The notes under the pieces were generated by a model. The model ran no database searches. It saw only the letters and a program-made list of their open reading frames with translations, and had not been told where the DNA came from. A stretch of 53,857 nucleotides of DNA from Bacteroidia bacterium (lineage in GTDB: Bacteria; Bacteroidota; Bacteroidia; Cytophagales; Cyclobacteriaceae), in the NCBI GenBank assembly GCA_030430675.1, contig JAUIKU010000005.1, positions 1 through 53,857 on the forward strand, written 5' to 3'. Shown piece after piece: positions 35,831 through 44,315 of the stretch (position 1 is the stretch's first letter; every line of letters begins with the position of its first letter). Both the position numbers and the translations under genes were made by a program.

Positions 35831-37439
35831 CCTTGGGTCTGCTCTTTTGAGCCAGCTTAACTGCCTGGTAGGCATTGATCACTCCTCCCGTTTGGCTTAA
35901 CTCTCCGAAGTTAACCTCTTCGTCTTTCCCGGGAATCAGTACCTTTTGTTTGCTGTAGTTGACGGTAGATTTCATGATGATGTTTCTCACTTCTTCCGCG
36001 CTAAGCCTTGGAAAGTACGACATAATCAGGGCTGCTACACCAGTAGTAACGGGTGCCGCCATAGATGTTCCACTGGCTTTTTGGTAATCCTGGTCGGGCG
36101 CTGTTGACATGATGTCCACTCCGGGGGCGAATACATCCACATTGTCTTTCCCGTAATTTGAGAAAGAAGCCACCAGTTCATCATTTCCTTTCCAGTTTAC
36201 CGCTCCCACTTCCAGCCAGTTACCCACAATGTGACCAGAGGAAGCGATCTCCCTGGAGGGATAGTGGACTATTTCGTCGTTGTTATGGGCACTGTTCCCG
36301 GCTGCGTGCACCAGGAGAACTCCTTTGGATTCGGCGTATTTAACTGCCTTGTCCACTACCTCTTTTTCGGGACTGAATCTTTTACCGAAACTCATATTGA
36401 TGATTTGAGCGCCATTATCTACCGCATACATTATGGCGTTGGCCACATCCTTGTCTCTTTCGTCACCATTTGGTACTGCCCTGATTACCATAATTTTGAC
36501 GTTATCGGCAATTCCGTCCGTCCCAATTCCGTTTTTTCTATTGGCGGCAATTATTCCTGCTACATGGGTGCCGTGAAAGGCAAAATCCCCAATAACGTTA
36601 TTGTTGCCATAAACTTTCTCATAGGGATTTTCTACGTCATCACCAATTACTTCCCTGGGATCGAACTCCTGGTTGTATCCATAGTTTAGGGCAGTAGTAA
36701 AATACTCAAACCCTTTCTCCATGTGCTCAGAGTCCAAGCCGTTGTCAAAGGCGGTAAGCACGATGTCCCGTGCCAGTGAAATTTTATCATCAGGTGATTC
36801 CCAACTGATCAGATCCTCTCTGGTCAGTTCCTCCAGGTCGGTATATGCTTTCATCAGGAGCTCGGCCTTCTTATACTGATCATAGAACTCCTTAAACCCG
36901 GCAAACTGTCCCTCCATTTTCTTCACTGTGCTGTTGTATTCTTTCTCGATCTTTTGGAAGTAGTCCCACTCCTGGTCTGACTGTTGCTGCGCTTCCGTCA
37001 TTGTGGCATATTTTTCCTGAAGCCTCACATATTCCCTGGTAAGCTCGTAGCTGTCATATACTATGTTTTCTCCATCAACACCTCCCAAAAAATTCCAACC
37101 GTGAACATCATCGATATAGCCGTTGTTATCGTCATCGATACCATTGCCGGCAATTTCATCTGAGTTGGTCCAGATCACACCCTGGAGGTCCTCATGTTCT
37201 ATGTCTATCCCCGAATCAATTACTGCAACTACCACAGTGCTGGAGGTGCGCCCCTGCAAAAACTGGTAGGCCTTTTCGGTGCTGATACCCGGTACATGGT
37301 CCTGGTCGGGATCCAACATCCACCAGCTGGCGGGCGCGGTCTTTAAAGAATCATTATCAGAAATACCGGTGTTGTATTGATTGGCAAAGGCAGGGGTAAC
37401 GCTAGTAAATACTGCCAGTAAGAAATACAGTCTATTCAT
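35808..37439 (-). CDS. Exported S8 family (subtilisin-like) serine protease
   Basis: This is a secreted or envelope subtilase (543 residues from the ATG at 37439, chosen for its signal peptide LYFLLAVFTSVTPAFA; an upstream in-frame start adds 17 residues without one). The catalytic triad is Asp75 (AVIDSGIDIEH), His289 (FHGTHVAG) and Ser459 (GTSMAAP). Between Asp75 and His289 lie about 214 residues, against roughly 32 in subtilisin. The extra part includes a charged helical stretch rich in Glu, Lys and Gln (about 135-215). After the serine there is a short tail ending PKGKKLLRE. There is no type IX sorting domain, so Sec export to the periplasm is likely. It has its own terminator and a candidate promoter box. 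Confidence 0.92.
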   Translation of the reverse strand: MNRLYFLLAVFTSVTPAFANQYNTGISDNDSLKTAPASWWMLDPDQDHVPGISTEKAYQFLQGRTSSTVVVAVIDSGIDIEHEDLQGVIWTNSDEIAGNGIDDDNNGYIDDVHGWNFLGGVDGENIVYDSYELTREYVRLQEKYATMTEAQQQSDQEWDYFQKIEKEYNSTVKKMEGQFAGFKEFYDQYKKAELLMKAYTDLEELTREDLISWESPDDKISLARDIVLTAFDNGLDSEHMEKGFEYFTTALNYGYNQEFDPREVIGDDVENPYEKVYGNNNVIGDFAFHGTHVAGIIAANRKNGIGTDGIADNVKIMVIRAVPNGDERDKDVANAIMYAVDNGAQIINMSFGKRFSPEKEVVDKAVKYAESKGVLLVHAAGNSAHNNDEIVHYPSREIASSGHIVGNWLEVGAVNWKGNDELVASFSNYGKDNVDVFAPGVDIMSTAPDQDYQKASGTSMAAPVTTGVAALIMSYFPRLSAEEVRNIIMKSTVNYSKQKVLIPGKDEEVNFGELSQTGGVINAYQAVKLAQKSRPKGKKLLRE

Positions 37440-37466
37440 TTTAGTCCTTTTTGAAAATAGGGGCTT

Positions 37467-37474
37467 CAAATATA
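37467..37474 (-). promoter_or_regulatory. Likely -7 box of the S8 peptidase promoter
   Basis: Minus-strand TATATTTG fits TAnnTTTG exactly and lies 27 bases before the ATG at 37439. There is no TTG at the standard -33 distance. The remaining ~150 bases up to the pyruvate carboxylase stop show only a small CAGT/ACTG hairpin and no clear terminator. Confidence 0.45.
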
Positions 37475-37626
37475 GCTCCAAAATGCGCATATTCCATTAG
37501 GAAACACACGCTAAACTTGCGCTATGTAAGAAATATAGCAGAAACAAGGTATCTGTTTTACACGAAGGGCCACAAGCAGCTGTTTAACGGTTTACAGAAC
37601 ATCAGTGTTTTTACTGTGGTGTATTG

Positions 37627-40600
37627 TCAGCCCATCTCTACTACCAGGTCGTCCTGCTCCACGATTACTCCAGCCTGCAGATGGACCTTCTTAACTTTAC
37701 CTGGATTAACTGCGGTAACAGAAGTTTCCATTTTCATGGCCTCGATAACAAACAGCAAGTCGTTTTCTTTAACCTTTTGACCTTCAGTTACATGTATTTT
37801 GGCAATACGACCCTGAAGCGGTGCGCCTACTTCATTTTCGGTTTCCACCTTACGGTGAACGGGACGGGTGGCCTTAAAGCCATGATCTCTGATCATGATA
37901 CGACGTGTTTGTCCATTTAATTCGAAGGAAACCCTGCGCATTCCGTCGATATCCGGTTCGGATACAAACAGCATTTTAATAATTATGGATTTTCCGTTGT
38001 CGATTTGCACCAGTGTTTCTTCATCCTGTTTTAATCCGTAAAGGAAACTCAGGGTTGGCAAGTACCATACCTCACCATAAACCTGGTTGTAGGCATAATA
38101 ATCCTCAAACACCTTGGGATACAACTGATGACTCAGGAAGTCCAGGAAATCAGCATTTTCCGGAAATTTCTGCTGAAATTGTTCATACCCATCATTAAAA
38201 TCTATGGGTTCCAGATGCTGGTTGGGCCGGTCGGTAAAGGGCTTTTCATCCTTCAACACTATTTTCTGCAGCTCTTTGGGAAACCCGCCGTATGGTTGTC
38301 CCAGGTTTCCCCTGAAAAAATCAATCACTGAATCCGGAAATGACAGGCCCTTATGAGGGTTCATTATGTCTTCAACTGTCAGGTTGCTGGAAGTCATGTA
38401 AAGCGCCATATCACCTACAACTTTGGAGGAAGGGGTTACTTTGACGATATCTCCAAACATTCGGTTTACCGCCTGATAGTTCAATTTGATTTGTTCAAAT
38501 TTTTCTTCCAGGCCCAGAGCCACTGCCTGAGGACGCAGGTTTGAATACTGGCCACCGGGTATTTCATGATAGTATACCTGGGCAGTACCTGCTTTTAAAC
38601 CGGATTCAAAAGGATAGTAGAACTCTCTGACATCCTCCCAATAGTTGGCATAATCATTTAATGTAGGCAGATCCAGTTCCTGTTCCCTGGGATGATTTTT
38701 CAAAGTGGCCACCATAGCGTTGAAATTTGGCTGAGAGGTGAGACCGGAAACTGAACTCAAAGCCAGATCAATGATATCCACACCCGCTTCCACTGCCTTC
38801 AAATAGGTGGCCGCCTGCATCGAAGAGGTGTCATGCGTGTGCAGGTGAATGGGTAAATCAATCGCTTTCCTTAGCTCGCTTATCAGTATTTCCGCCGCTG
38901 AAGGTTTCAACAGTCCCGCCATATCTTTAATGGCCAGTATATGAGCACCCTCATCTTCCAATTGCCGTGCCATGTCCAGGTAATACTGAAGCGTATATTT
39001 CTTGTTGTCCGGATGTGTTAGGTCTCCGGTGTAGCAGATACAGGCTTCAGCCAGGGATTCGGTACGTTCCCGCACCGCTTTAATACTCACTTTCATGGCC
39101 TCCACCCAGTTGAGGCTATCGAAGATCCGGAATATATCAATTCCTGTTTCCGCACTTTTTTCAATGAATTTTTCGATGAGGTTGTCGGGATAAGCCTTGT
39201 ATCCCACCGCATTGGACCCTCTGAGTAGCATCTGGAACAGTATGTTGGGAATAGCTTCTCTAAGTAGCTGCAATCTCTTCCAGGGGCTTTCATGAAGAAA
39301 CCTCATGCAAACATCAAAAGTGGCCCCACCCCATACTTCCATGGAGAAGATCTCAGGATGGTTTTTTGCAAAGCCCTCTGCCACATTTAACATATCGATG
39401 GTTCGCACCCGGGTGGCCAACAAAGACTGGTGAGCATCTCTAAGGGTGGTATCCGTGTACTGGATAGCGTCGACGTCCTTGAGCCACTTTATGAATTTCT
39501 CCCGTCCCATGGTCTTCATGCGATCTCTGGATCCTTCCGGATAATCCCCAAAACGGTCAAATGCGGGGATTTTCGGTGTCCGAAATTTTTTATCAGGATC
39601 AAAGTTCTTTACATCCGGATTGCCGTTTACAATTACATCGGCCAGGAATCTCAGGGTTTTGGTGCCCCGATCCAGTCTCCGGGGGATTCTGAAAAGTTCG
39701 GGATGATTGTCGATAAATTTAACGGTGGCTTCACCGCGGTAGAAAGTGCGGTTGGCAATAACATTTTCCAAAAACCCAATGTTGGTTTTGACACCTCGGA
39801 TACGAAACTCACGCAAGGTCCGGTGTAATCTGTAAGATGCTCCCTTTAGCGTCCTTCCCCAGGCCGAAACCTTTACCAGCATGGAATCAAAGAATGGAGA
39901 GATTCTTACTCCCGGGTAGCTGCTGCCCTCATCCAATCTGATGCCGAATCCACCGGCGTTCCGGTAGGCAATTATGGTACCATAGTCAGGTTTAAACCCA
40001 TTTTCGGGGTCTTCGGTAGTGATCCTGCACTGAATGGCGTAGCCATTACACTTTATATCTTCCTGACTGTTAATATAAATTCTGGGGTCATCCAATGGAT
40101 AACCTTTGGCAATTAAAATCTGAGAGCGGACAATATCTATCCCGGTAACTTCTTCGGTGATGGTATGCTCGACCTGAATCCTGGGGTTTACTTCAATGAA
40201 GAAAATGTTCTCCTCCTTGTCTACCAAAAACTCTACAGTACCTACATTGTTGTAGTTTACAAATCCGGTGATTTTCAGGGCATATTGATAGATCTTTTGT
40301 TTAGTGCTCTCCTTCAATGTCGGGCAGGGGGCGATTTCCACTACTTTCTGAAAACGCCTTTGTACGGAGCAATCGCGTTCGTACAGGTGAACCAGGTTGC
40401 CATAATTATCTCCCATGATCTGTACTTCGATGTGCTTGGGAGAGTCGATATATTTTTCCAGAAAAACCGTATCATCGCCGAAGGCGTTAAGCGCTTCATT
40501 CCTGGCTTCGTGGTATCCTTTTACCAGTTCTTTATGGTTACTGACCACTCTCATTCCGCGACCGCCACCCCCGGATGCGGCTTTTATCATCACCGGATAA

Positions 40601-41070
40601 CCAATTCGTTCGGCCTCCGATATCGCTTTTTCTTCCGTATTGAGATCCTGTTGGCTGTCTTCAATCACCGGAACCCCTGCTTTAATAGCAATTTCCTTGG
40701 CAGCAACTTTATCTCCCAGCTGCTCCATTACCGCTGCCTTAGGACCTATGAAGATAATCCCTTCCTCCTGGCAACGACGGACGAAGGTTACGTTCTCTGA
40801 TAGAAATCCATACCCTGGATGGATGGCGTCAACATTATGTATCTTGGCCAGGCTAATGATCTCTTCGATATCCAGATAAGGTTTTAAGGGATCATCGTTG
40901 GCACCGATTTGGTAGGCTTCGTCAGCCTTATACCGATGAAGGGAATACCTGTCCTCGAAAGTGTAGACAGCAACAGTTGGAATGTTTAGTTCCGACGCCG
41001 CCCGTAACAATCTGATGGCTATTTCTCCCCTGTTAGCTACTAAAATTTTGTCAAGTTTCTTTAAATCCAT
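37627..41070 (-). CDS. pyc: Pyruvate carboxylase
   Basis: This biotin enzyme makes oxaloacetate from pyruvate, bicarbonate and ATP, refilling the TCA cycle. The single-chain 1147-residue protein has all parts in order. The biotin carboxylase domain (about 1-455) carries ANRGEIAIRL, the glycine-rich SGGGGRGMRVV loop and FIEVNPRIQVEHT. The carboxyltransferase domain (about 535-830) has DTTLRDAHQSLLATRVRT (in part DTTLRDAHQSLLATR) and an HLHTHDTS metal site. A tetramerisation region follows, then the C-terminal carrier domain with biotinyl Lys1113 in FVIEAMKMETSV. It stands alone; 279 bases separate it from the upstream CBS-type gene. Confidence 0.97.
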   Translation of the reverse strand: MDLKKLDKILVANRGEIAIRLLRAASELNIPTVAVYTFEDRYSLHRYKADEAYQIGANDDPLKPYLDIEEIISLAKIHNVDAIHPGYGFLSENVTFVRRCQEEGIIFIGPKAAVMEQLGDKVAAKEIAIKAGVPVIEDSQQDLNTEEKAISEAERIGYPVMIKAASGGGGRGMRVVSNHKELVKGYHEARNEALNAFGDDTVFLEKYIDSPKHIEVQIMGDNYGNLVHLYERDCSVQRRFQKVVEIAPCPTLKESTKQKIYQYALKITGFVNYNNVGTVEFLVDKEENIFFIEVNPRIQVEHTITEEVTGIDIVRSQILIAKGYPLDDPRIYINSQEDIKCNGYAIQCRITTEDPENGFKPDYGTIIAYRNAGGFGIRLDEGSSYPGVRISPFFDSMLVKVSAWGRTLKGASYRLHRTLREFRIRGVKTNIGFLENVIANRTFYRGEATVKFIDNHPELFRIPRRLDRGTKTLRFLADVIVNGNPDVKNFDPDKKFRTPKIPAFDRFGDYPEGSRDRMKTMGREKFIKWLKDVDAIQYTDTTLRDAHQSLLATRVRTIDMLNVAEGFAKNHPEIFSMEVWGGATFDVCMRFLHESPWKRLQLLREAIPNILFQMLLRGSNAVGYKAYPDNLIEKFIEKSAETGIDIFRIFDSLNWVEAMKVSIKAVRERTESLAEACICYTGDLTHPDNKKYTLQYYLDMARQLEDEGAHILAIKDMAGLLKPSAAEILISELRKAIDLPIHLHTHDTSSMQAATYLKAVEAGVDIIDLALSSVSGLTSQPNFNAMVATLKNHPREQELDLPTLNDYANYWEDVREFYYPFESGLKAGTAQVYYHEIPGGQYSNLRPQAVALGLEEKFEQIKLNYQAVNRMFGDIVKVTPSSKVVGDMALYMTSSNLTVEDIMNPHKGLSFPDSVIDFFRGNLGQPYGGFPKELQKIVLKDEKPFTDRPNQHLEPIDFNDGYEQFQQKFPENADFLDFLSHQLYPKVFEDYYAYNQVYGEVWYLPTLSFLYGLKQDEETLVQIDNGKSIIIKMLFVSEPDIDGMRRVSFELNGQTRRIMIRDHGFKATRPVHRKVETENEVGAPLQGRIAKIHVTEGQKVKENDLLFVIEAMKMETSVTAVNPGKVKKVHLQAGVIVEQDDLVVEMG

Positions 41071-41167
41071 ATCCTAAGATCAGTTGTAACGAAAATAGAA
41101 TAAATTATGGGGAATCAGGTAAAATCAGACGCGAATTGGTGAAGAGAATTAGGAATCATTATGGACC

Positions 41168-41185
41168 TTTTGAATTAATTCAAAA
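41168..41185. promoter_or_regulatory. 18-bp perfect palindrome upstream of pyruvate carboxylase
   Basis: TTTTGAATTAATTCAAAA is a perfect 18-base palindrome about 100 bases before the pyruvate carboxylase ATG. It lies in a 279-base gap that otherwise holds only the terminator of the upstream gene. It could be an operator for a dimeric regulator. I found no exact TAnnTTTG box in this region, and the sequence is AT-rich, so chance is possible. Confidence 0.35.
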
Positions 41186-41285
41186 TTCCCAGCCGCTATT
41201 GCAATTTCAACACCTGATTATTATCTTACATGCCCTCTTCAATTATGAGCTAAGGAAAACAATTCTAAACAAGTAGCCTTGTTCT

Positions 41286-41315
41286 AAAAAATAACCCCGC
41301 CTTTTGGCGGGGTTA
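41286..41315 (-). terminator. Terminator of the CBS-type beta-synthase gene
   Basis: A perfect 10-bp stem (41292-41301 TAACCCCGCC with 41306-41315 GGCGGGGTTA) has a TTTT loop. On the minus strand it is followed by six T's. It lies 35 bases after the stop codon of the gene at 41350. Confidence 0.93.
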
Positions 41316-41349
41316 ATAGTTTAAAACCACTTATTTTCTGTAACCAGGG

Positions 41350-42717
41350 CTATTGAGTCATGGCCATTAACAGATCGTGCTGAGTTATAATATGCACCTG
41401 GTCTTTATCGTCCCGTACCAGGAGCGCTTTGTTGTCTTTGTTTATTAAAGAGCTCAGTACATCCAACGTGTTGTCCATAGCCACAAATTGAAACGGGGGA
41501 TCCATTACCTGGCTGACGGGTTTATCTCTCAATTCGGGTTCTTCAATCAGTTGTCGTAAAATTTTCGAGTCGGTCAGGCTTCCTACGAACTCATCTCCCT
41601 CTGTGACGGGTAACTGGGAGATACTTCCCGAATGAAGCATTTTAATAGCTTCTCCAACGGATTGACTGGCTTCCACTGAGATCAGCCGGCCATTTTCTCT
41701 TCTGTTTTCAACGATATCCCGGGCATTGGCAAAGTCCATTTCGACATAACCGTGATCTTTCATCCAGTTGTCATTGTAAATTTTGCCCAGATACCGGGTG
41801 CCGTGATCGGGCATAATGATTACCATCACATCATCTCTGTCCAGATGTTTCCTGGCATATTCCAGGGCGCCAAATACCGCGGAACCACAGGACCAGCCTA
41901 CAAACAGTCCCTCTTCCCGGGCTAGCCGCCTGGTCATTATGGCGCCATCCTTATCGGTTACTTTGACAAAGGTATCTATCAGATCAAAATCTACGTTCTT
42001 GGGAAGTATGTCCTCACCGATTCCTTCAGTGAGATAGGGATAAACTTCTTTTTCGTCGAATACACCGGTTTCCTTGTACTTCTTAAAAACGGACCCGTAG
42101 GTATCGATACCTACAGACACCACCTCTGGGTTTTGTTCTTTCAGGTATTTAGCGGTACCGCACATTGAACCTCCGGTGCCTACCCCTGCCGCTAAATGTG
42201 TGATTTTTCCTTCGGTTTGTTGCCAAATTTCCGGCCCTGTGGTTTGATAATGAGCTTTGGTATTGCTCATGTTGTCATACTGATTGGGATAAAAAGAGTT
42301 CGGTGTTTCCCGGTTAATTTTCTTGGCTACAGAATAATATGACCTGGGGTCTTCCGGGGGGACATTGGTGGGGCAAACAATTACCTCGGCTCCCACTGCC
42401 CTTAAAATATCTATCTTTTCCTGTGACTGTTTATCCGCCAGCGTAAAAATACACTTATATCCCTTGGCGATAGCCACCAGTGCCAGCCCCATCCCGGTAT
42501 TTCCTGAAGTACCCTCAATTATAGTCCCGCCGGGTTTAAGTACCCCATTGGCTTCAGCATCTTCAATCATGGCCAGGGCCATGCGGTCTTTCATGGAATT
42601 ACCCGGATTGAAGTACTCCACTTTGGCCAGCACTGTCCCTTTAATACCTTTGGTAACATTGTTAAGCTTCACCAATGGTGTGTTACCAATGGCTTCTATA
42701 ATAGAATTGTAGTACAT
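41350..42717 (-). CDS. Cystathionine beta-synthase-type PLP enzyme with CBS domains
   Basis: This is a fold-type II PLP enzyme with a C-terminal CBS-domain pair (455 residues). The catalytic part (about 1-325) has the PLP lysine Lys43 in NPGNSMKDRMA, the substrate loop EGTSGNTGMGLA and the phosphate-binding GVGTGGSMCG. The regulatory part (about 330-455) has two CBS motifs, separated near EFVGSLTDSKILRQL, and finishes HIITQHDLLMAMTQ. This architecture is that of cystathionine beta-synthase (serine + homocysteine), but bacterial enzymes of the same shape may prefer O-acetylserine or sulfide. No methionine-cycle genes are adjacent. It has a clear terminator. Confidence 0.88.
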   Translation of the reverse strand: MYYNSIIEAIGNTPLVKLNNVTKGIKGTVLAKVEYFNPGNSMKDRMALAMIEDAEANGVLKPGGTIIEGTSGNTGMGLALVAIAKGYKCIFTLADKQSQEKIDILRAVGAEVIVCPTNVPPEDPRSYYSVAKKINRETPNSFYPNQYDNMSNTKAHYQTTGPEIWQQTEGKITHLAAGVGTGGSMCGTAKYLKEQNPEVVSVGIDTYGSVFKKYKETGVFDEKEVYPYLTEGIGEDILPKNVDFDLIDTFVKVTDKDGAIMTRRLAREEGLFVGWSCGSAVFGALEYARKHLDRDDVMVIIMPDHGTRYLGKIYNDNWMKDHGYVEMDFANARDIVENRRENGRLISVEASQSVGEAIKMLHSGSISQLPVTEGDEFVGSLTDSKILRQLIEEPELRDKPVSQVMDPPFQFVAMDNTLDVLSSLINKDNKALLVRDDKDQVHIITQHDLLMAMTQ

Positions 42718-42777
42718 GACGTGGTGAATTGTTCTGCAAAATTACCAAGACTGCCGCTGAATATAAAAGGAAAGCTG

Positions 42778-43710
42778 TTATTGTTCGACTTCTGCTCCTG
42801 CCAAAAGATACAACACGGCCATTCGTATGGCCACTCCATTCTCTACCTGCTCCAGGATAATTGAATGCTCGGAGTCAGCTACGTCGCTGTGCAGTTCCAC
42901 TCCGCGGTTTATTGGCCCGGGGTGCATGATAGTGATGGGTTTATCCAGAGCGTCTAACCGGCTGCGATTAATCCCATAATACAAAGAATATTCACGTAAT
43001 GATGGGAAGTACTTGATTTGTTGTCTCTCCAATTGAATCCGTAACACATTGGCCACATCACACCAGGCCAGTGCTTTATCAATATCCAGCTCCACTTTTA
43101 CTCCCAGTTGCTCTATGTATTTCGGCAACAGGGTATTGGGCCCGCATACCATTACCTGAGCGCCTAACTTTTGCAATGCGAAAATATTGGACAATGCCAC
43201 CCGGCTATGCAGTATGTCACCTACAATAACCACCTTTTTACCCTCAACACCTCCAAGCTTTTCCCTGATGGAGAAGGTGTCCAGCAGTGCCTGAGTGGGG
43301 TGTTCATGGGTTCCATCACCAGCATTGACTATGTTTGCCCTGATATGCTTAGCCAGAAAGTGCGGCGCTCCCGGACTACTGTGTCTAATCACTACCATAT
43401 CTACCTTCATGGCCAGAATATTATTGACCGTATCCAGCAGTGTTTCCCCTTTCTTTACCGAACTACCGGTGGAGGAGAAGTTGATCACGTCTGCTGAAAG
43501 TCGTTTTTCAGCCAGTTCGAACGAGAGTTTGGTGCGGGTGGAATTTTCAAAGAAAACGTTGGCGATAGTGACATCTCTTAGAGATGGCACTTTCTTAATT
43601 GGCCTGTTAATAACGTCTTTGAAATTATCTGCTGTCTGGAAGATCAGCTGGAGATCTTTATTGGTAAGATGTTTGATCCCCAGCAAGTGGCGTACACTTA
43701 GTTGTGACAT
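42778..43710 (-). CDS. pyrB: Aspartate carbamoyltransferase catalytic subunit
   Basis: PyrB joins carbamoyl phosphate and aspartate in the first committed step of pyrimidine synthesis. The 310-residue protein has the carbamoyl-phosphate loop FENSTRTKLSFE, the His-Pro-Gln-like loop GTHEHPTQALLDTFSI, and the aspartate-binding HPGPINRGVE near the C-terminus. The ATG at 43710 is preferred; the codon before it is an in-frame TTG. There is no PyrI regulatory subunit next to it. pyrR ends four bases upstream, so the two form an operon with pyrR first. Confidence 0.96.
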   Translation of the reverse strand: MSQLSVRHLLGIKHLTNKDLQLIFQTADNFKDVINRPIKKVPSLRDVTIANVFFENSTRTKLSFELAEKRLSADVINFSSTGSSVKKGETLLDTVNNILAMKVDMVVIRHSSPGAPHFLAKHIRANIVNAGDGTHEHPTQALLDTFSIREKLGGVEGKKVVIVGDILHSRVALSNIFALQKLGAQVMVCGPNTLLPKYIEQLGVKVELDIDKALAWCDVANVLRIQLERQQIKYFPSLREYSLYYGINRSRLDALDKPITIMHPGPINRGVELHSDVADSEHSIILEQVENGVAIRMAVLYLLAGAEVEQ

Positions 43711-43714
43711 CAAT

Positions 43715-44254
43715 TTAGTAGTTTACTAACCAAACGTTATCTTTTTTTGCACCATGGTTTTCCCATTCCACCAGTACCCTCTGAGATGGCATGGTGTTTA
43801 CGCTCAGACCGGTATAATCCGCCTGAATGGGCAGGTCCCGGCTATATCTCCGGTTCACCAGCACCAATAATTCAACTTTGCTGGGTCGCCCAAAAGCAAT
43901 CATGGCATCCAGTGCGGCCCTTACACTACGACCTGTATACAATACATCGTCTACCAGAATTACTTTTTGATTTTCTATAATAAAGGGCACCGAAGTAGTA
44001 TTGGCCTCAAGTGGTATATCGCGTCTTCGGAAATCATCCCGGTAAAACGTGATGTCCAGAAAACCCATTCGGACCTGTTTGTTTAGCAGTTTTTCCAGCC
44101 TTTGATGTATTCTTTCCGCTAAATATATGCCCCGAGGCTGGAGCCCGAGAATAACTGAATTTTTAAAATCCTGGTGATTTTCGATCAGTTGTTGACAAAG
44201 CCGGCTAATGGTAATTTCAAGAAGGGGACCGTCAAGTATTAATCTCTTTTGCAT
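43715..44254 (-). CDS. pyrR: PyrR bifunctional pyr regulator / uracil phosphoribosyltransferase
   Basis: PyrR makes UMP from uracil and PRPP and, in Gram-positive bacteria, also binds pyr leader RNA. The 179-residue protein is full length. The PRPP motif is VILVDDVLYTGRSVRAAL, and NSVILGLQPRGIYLAERI is the conserved N-terminal strand-loop. The C-terminal half includes ELLVLVNRRYSRDLPIQADY. It is the first gene of a pyrR-pyrB unit. The predicted promoter leaves a leader of only about five bases, and the pyrR-pyrB gap is four bases, so no attenuator of the Bacillus type fits here. Confidence 0.95.
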   Translation of the reverse strand: MQKRLILDGPLLEITISRLCQQLIENHQDFKNSVILGLQPRGIYLAERIHQRLEKLLNKQVRMGFLDITFYRDDFRRRDIPLEANTTSVPFIIENQKVILVDDVLYTGRSVRAALDAMIAFGRPSKVELLVLVNRRYSRDLPIQADYTGLSVNTMPSQRVLVEWENHGAKKDNVWLVNY

Positions 44255-44265
44255 AACGGGTGGAG

Positions 44266-44273
44266 CAAATATA
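44266..44273 (-). promoter_or_regulatory. Likely -7 box of the pyrR-pyrB promoter
   Basis: Minus-strand TATATTTG is an exact TAnnTTTG box, 11 bases before the pyrR ATG, predicting an almost leaderless transcript. No TTG is found at the usual -33 spacing. Confidence 0.45.
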
Positions 44274-44315
44274 GGAAAAGATGCTAAAGAAATTCTTTCG
44301 GGATCCCAAAATTAA

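Noticed and set aside
37590-37626. Small inverted repeat CAGTGTTTTTACTG downstream of pyruvate carboxylase
   Set aside because: The stem is four base pairs and lacks a T run; not a convincing terminator.
40165-40800. 211-codon open frame opposite pyruvate carboxylase
   Set aside because: It is the shadow of the biotin carboxylase domain on the other strand; its Cys/Phe/Tyr-rich low-quality sequence matches no family.
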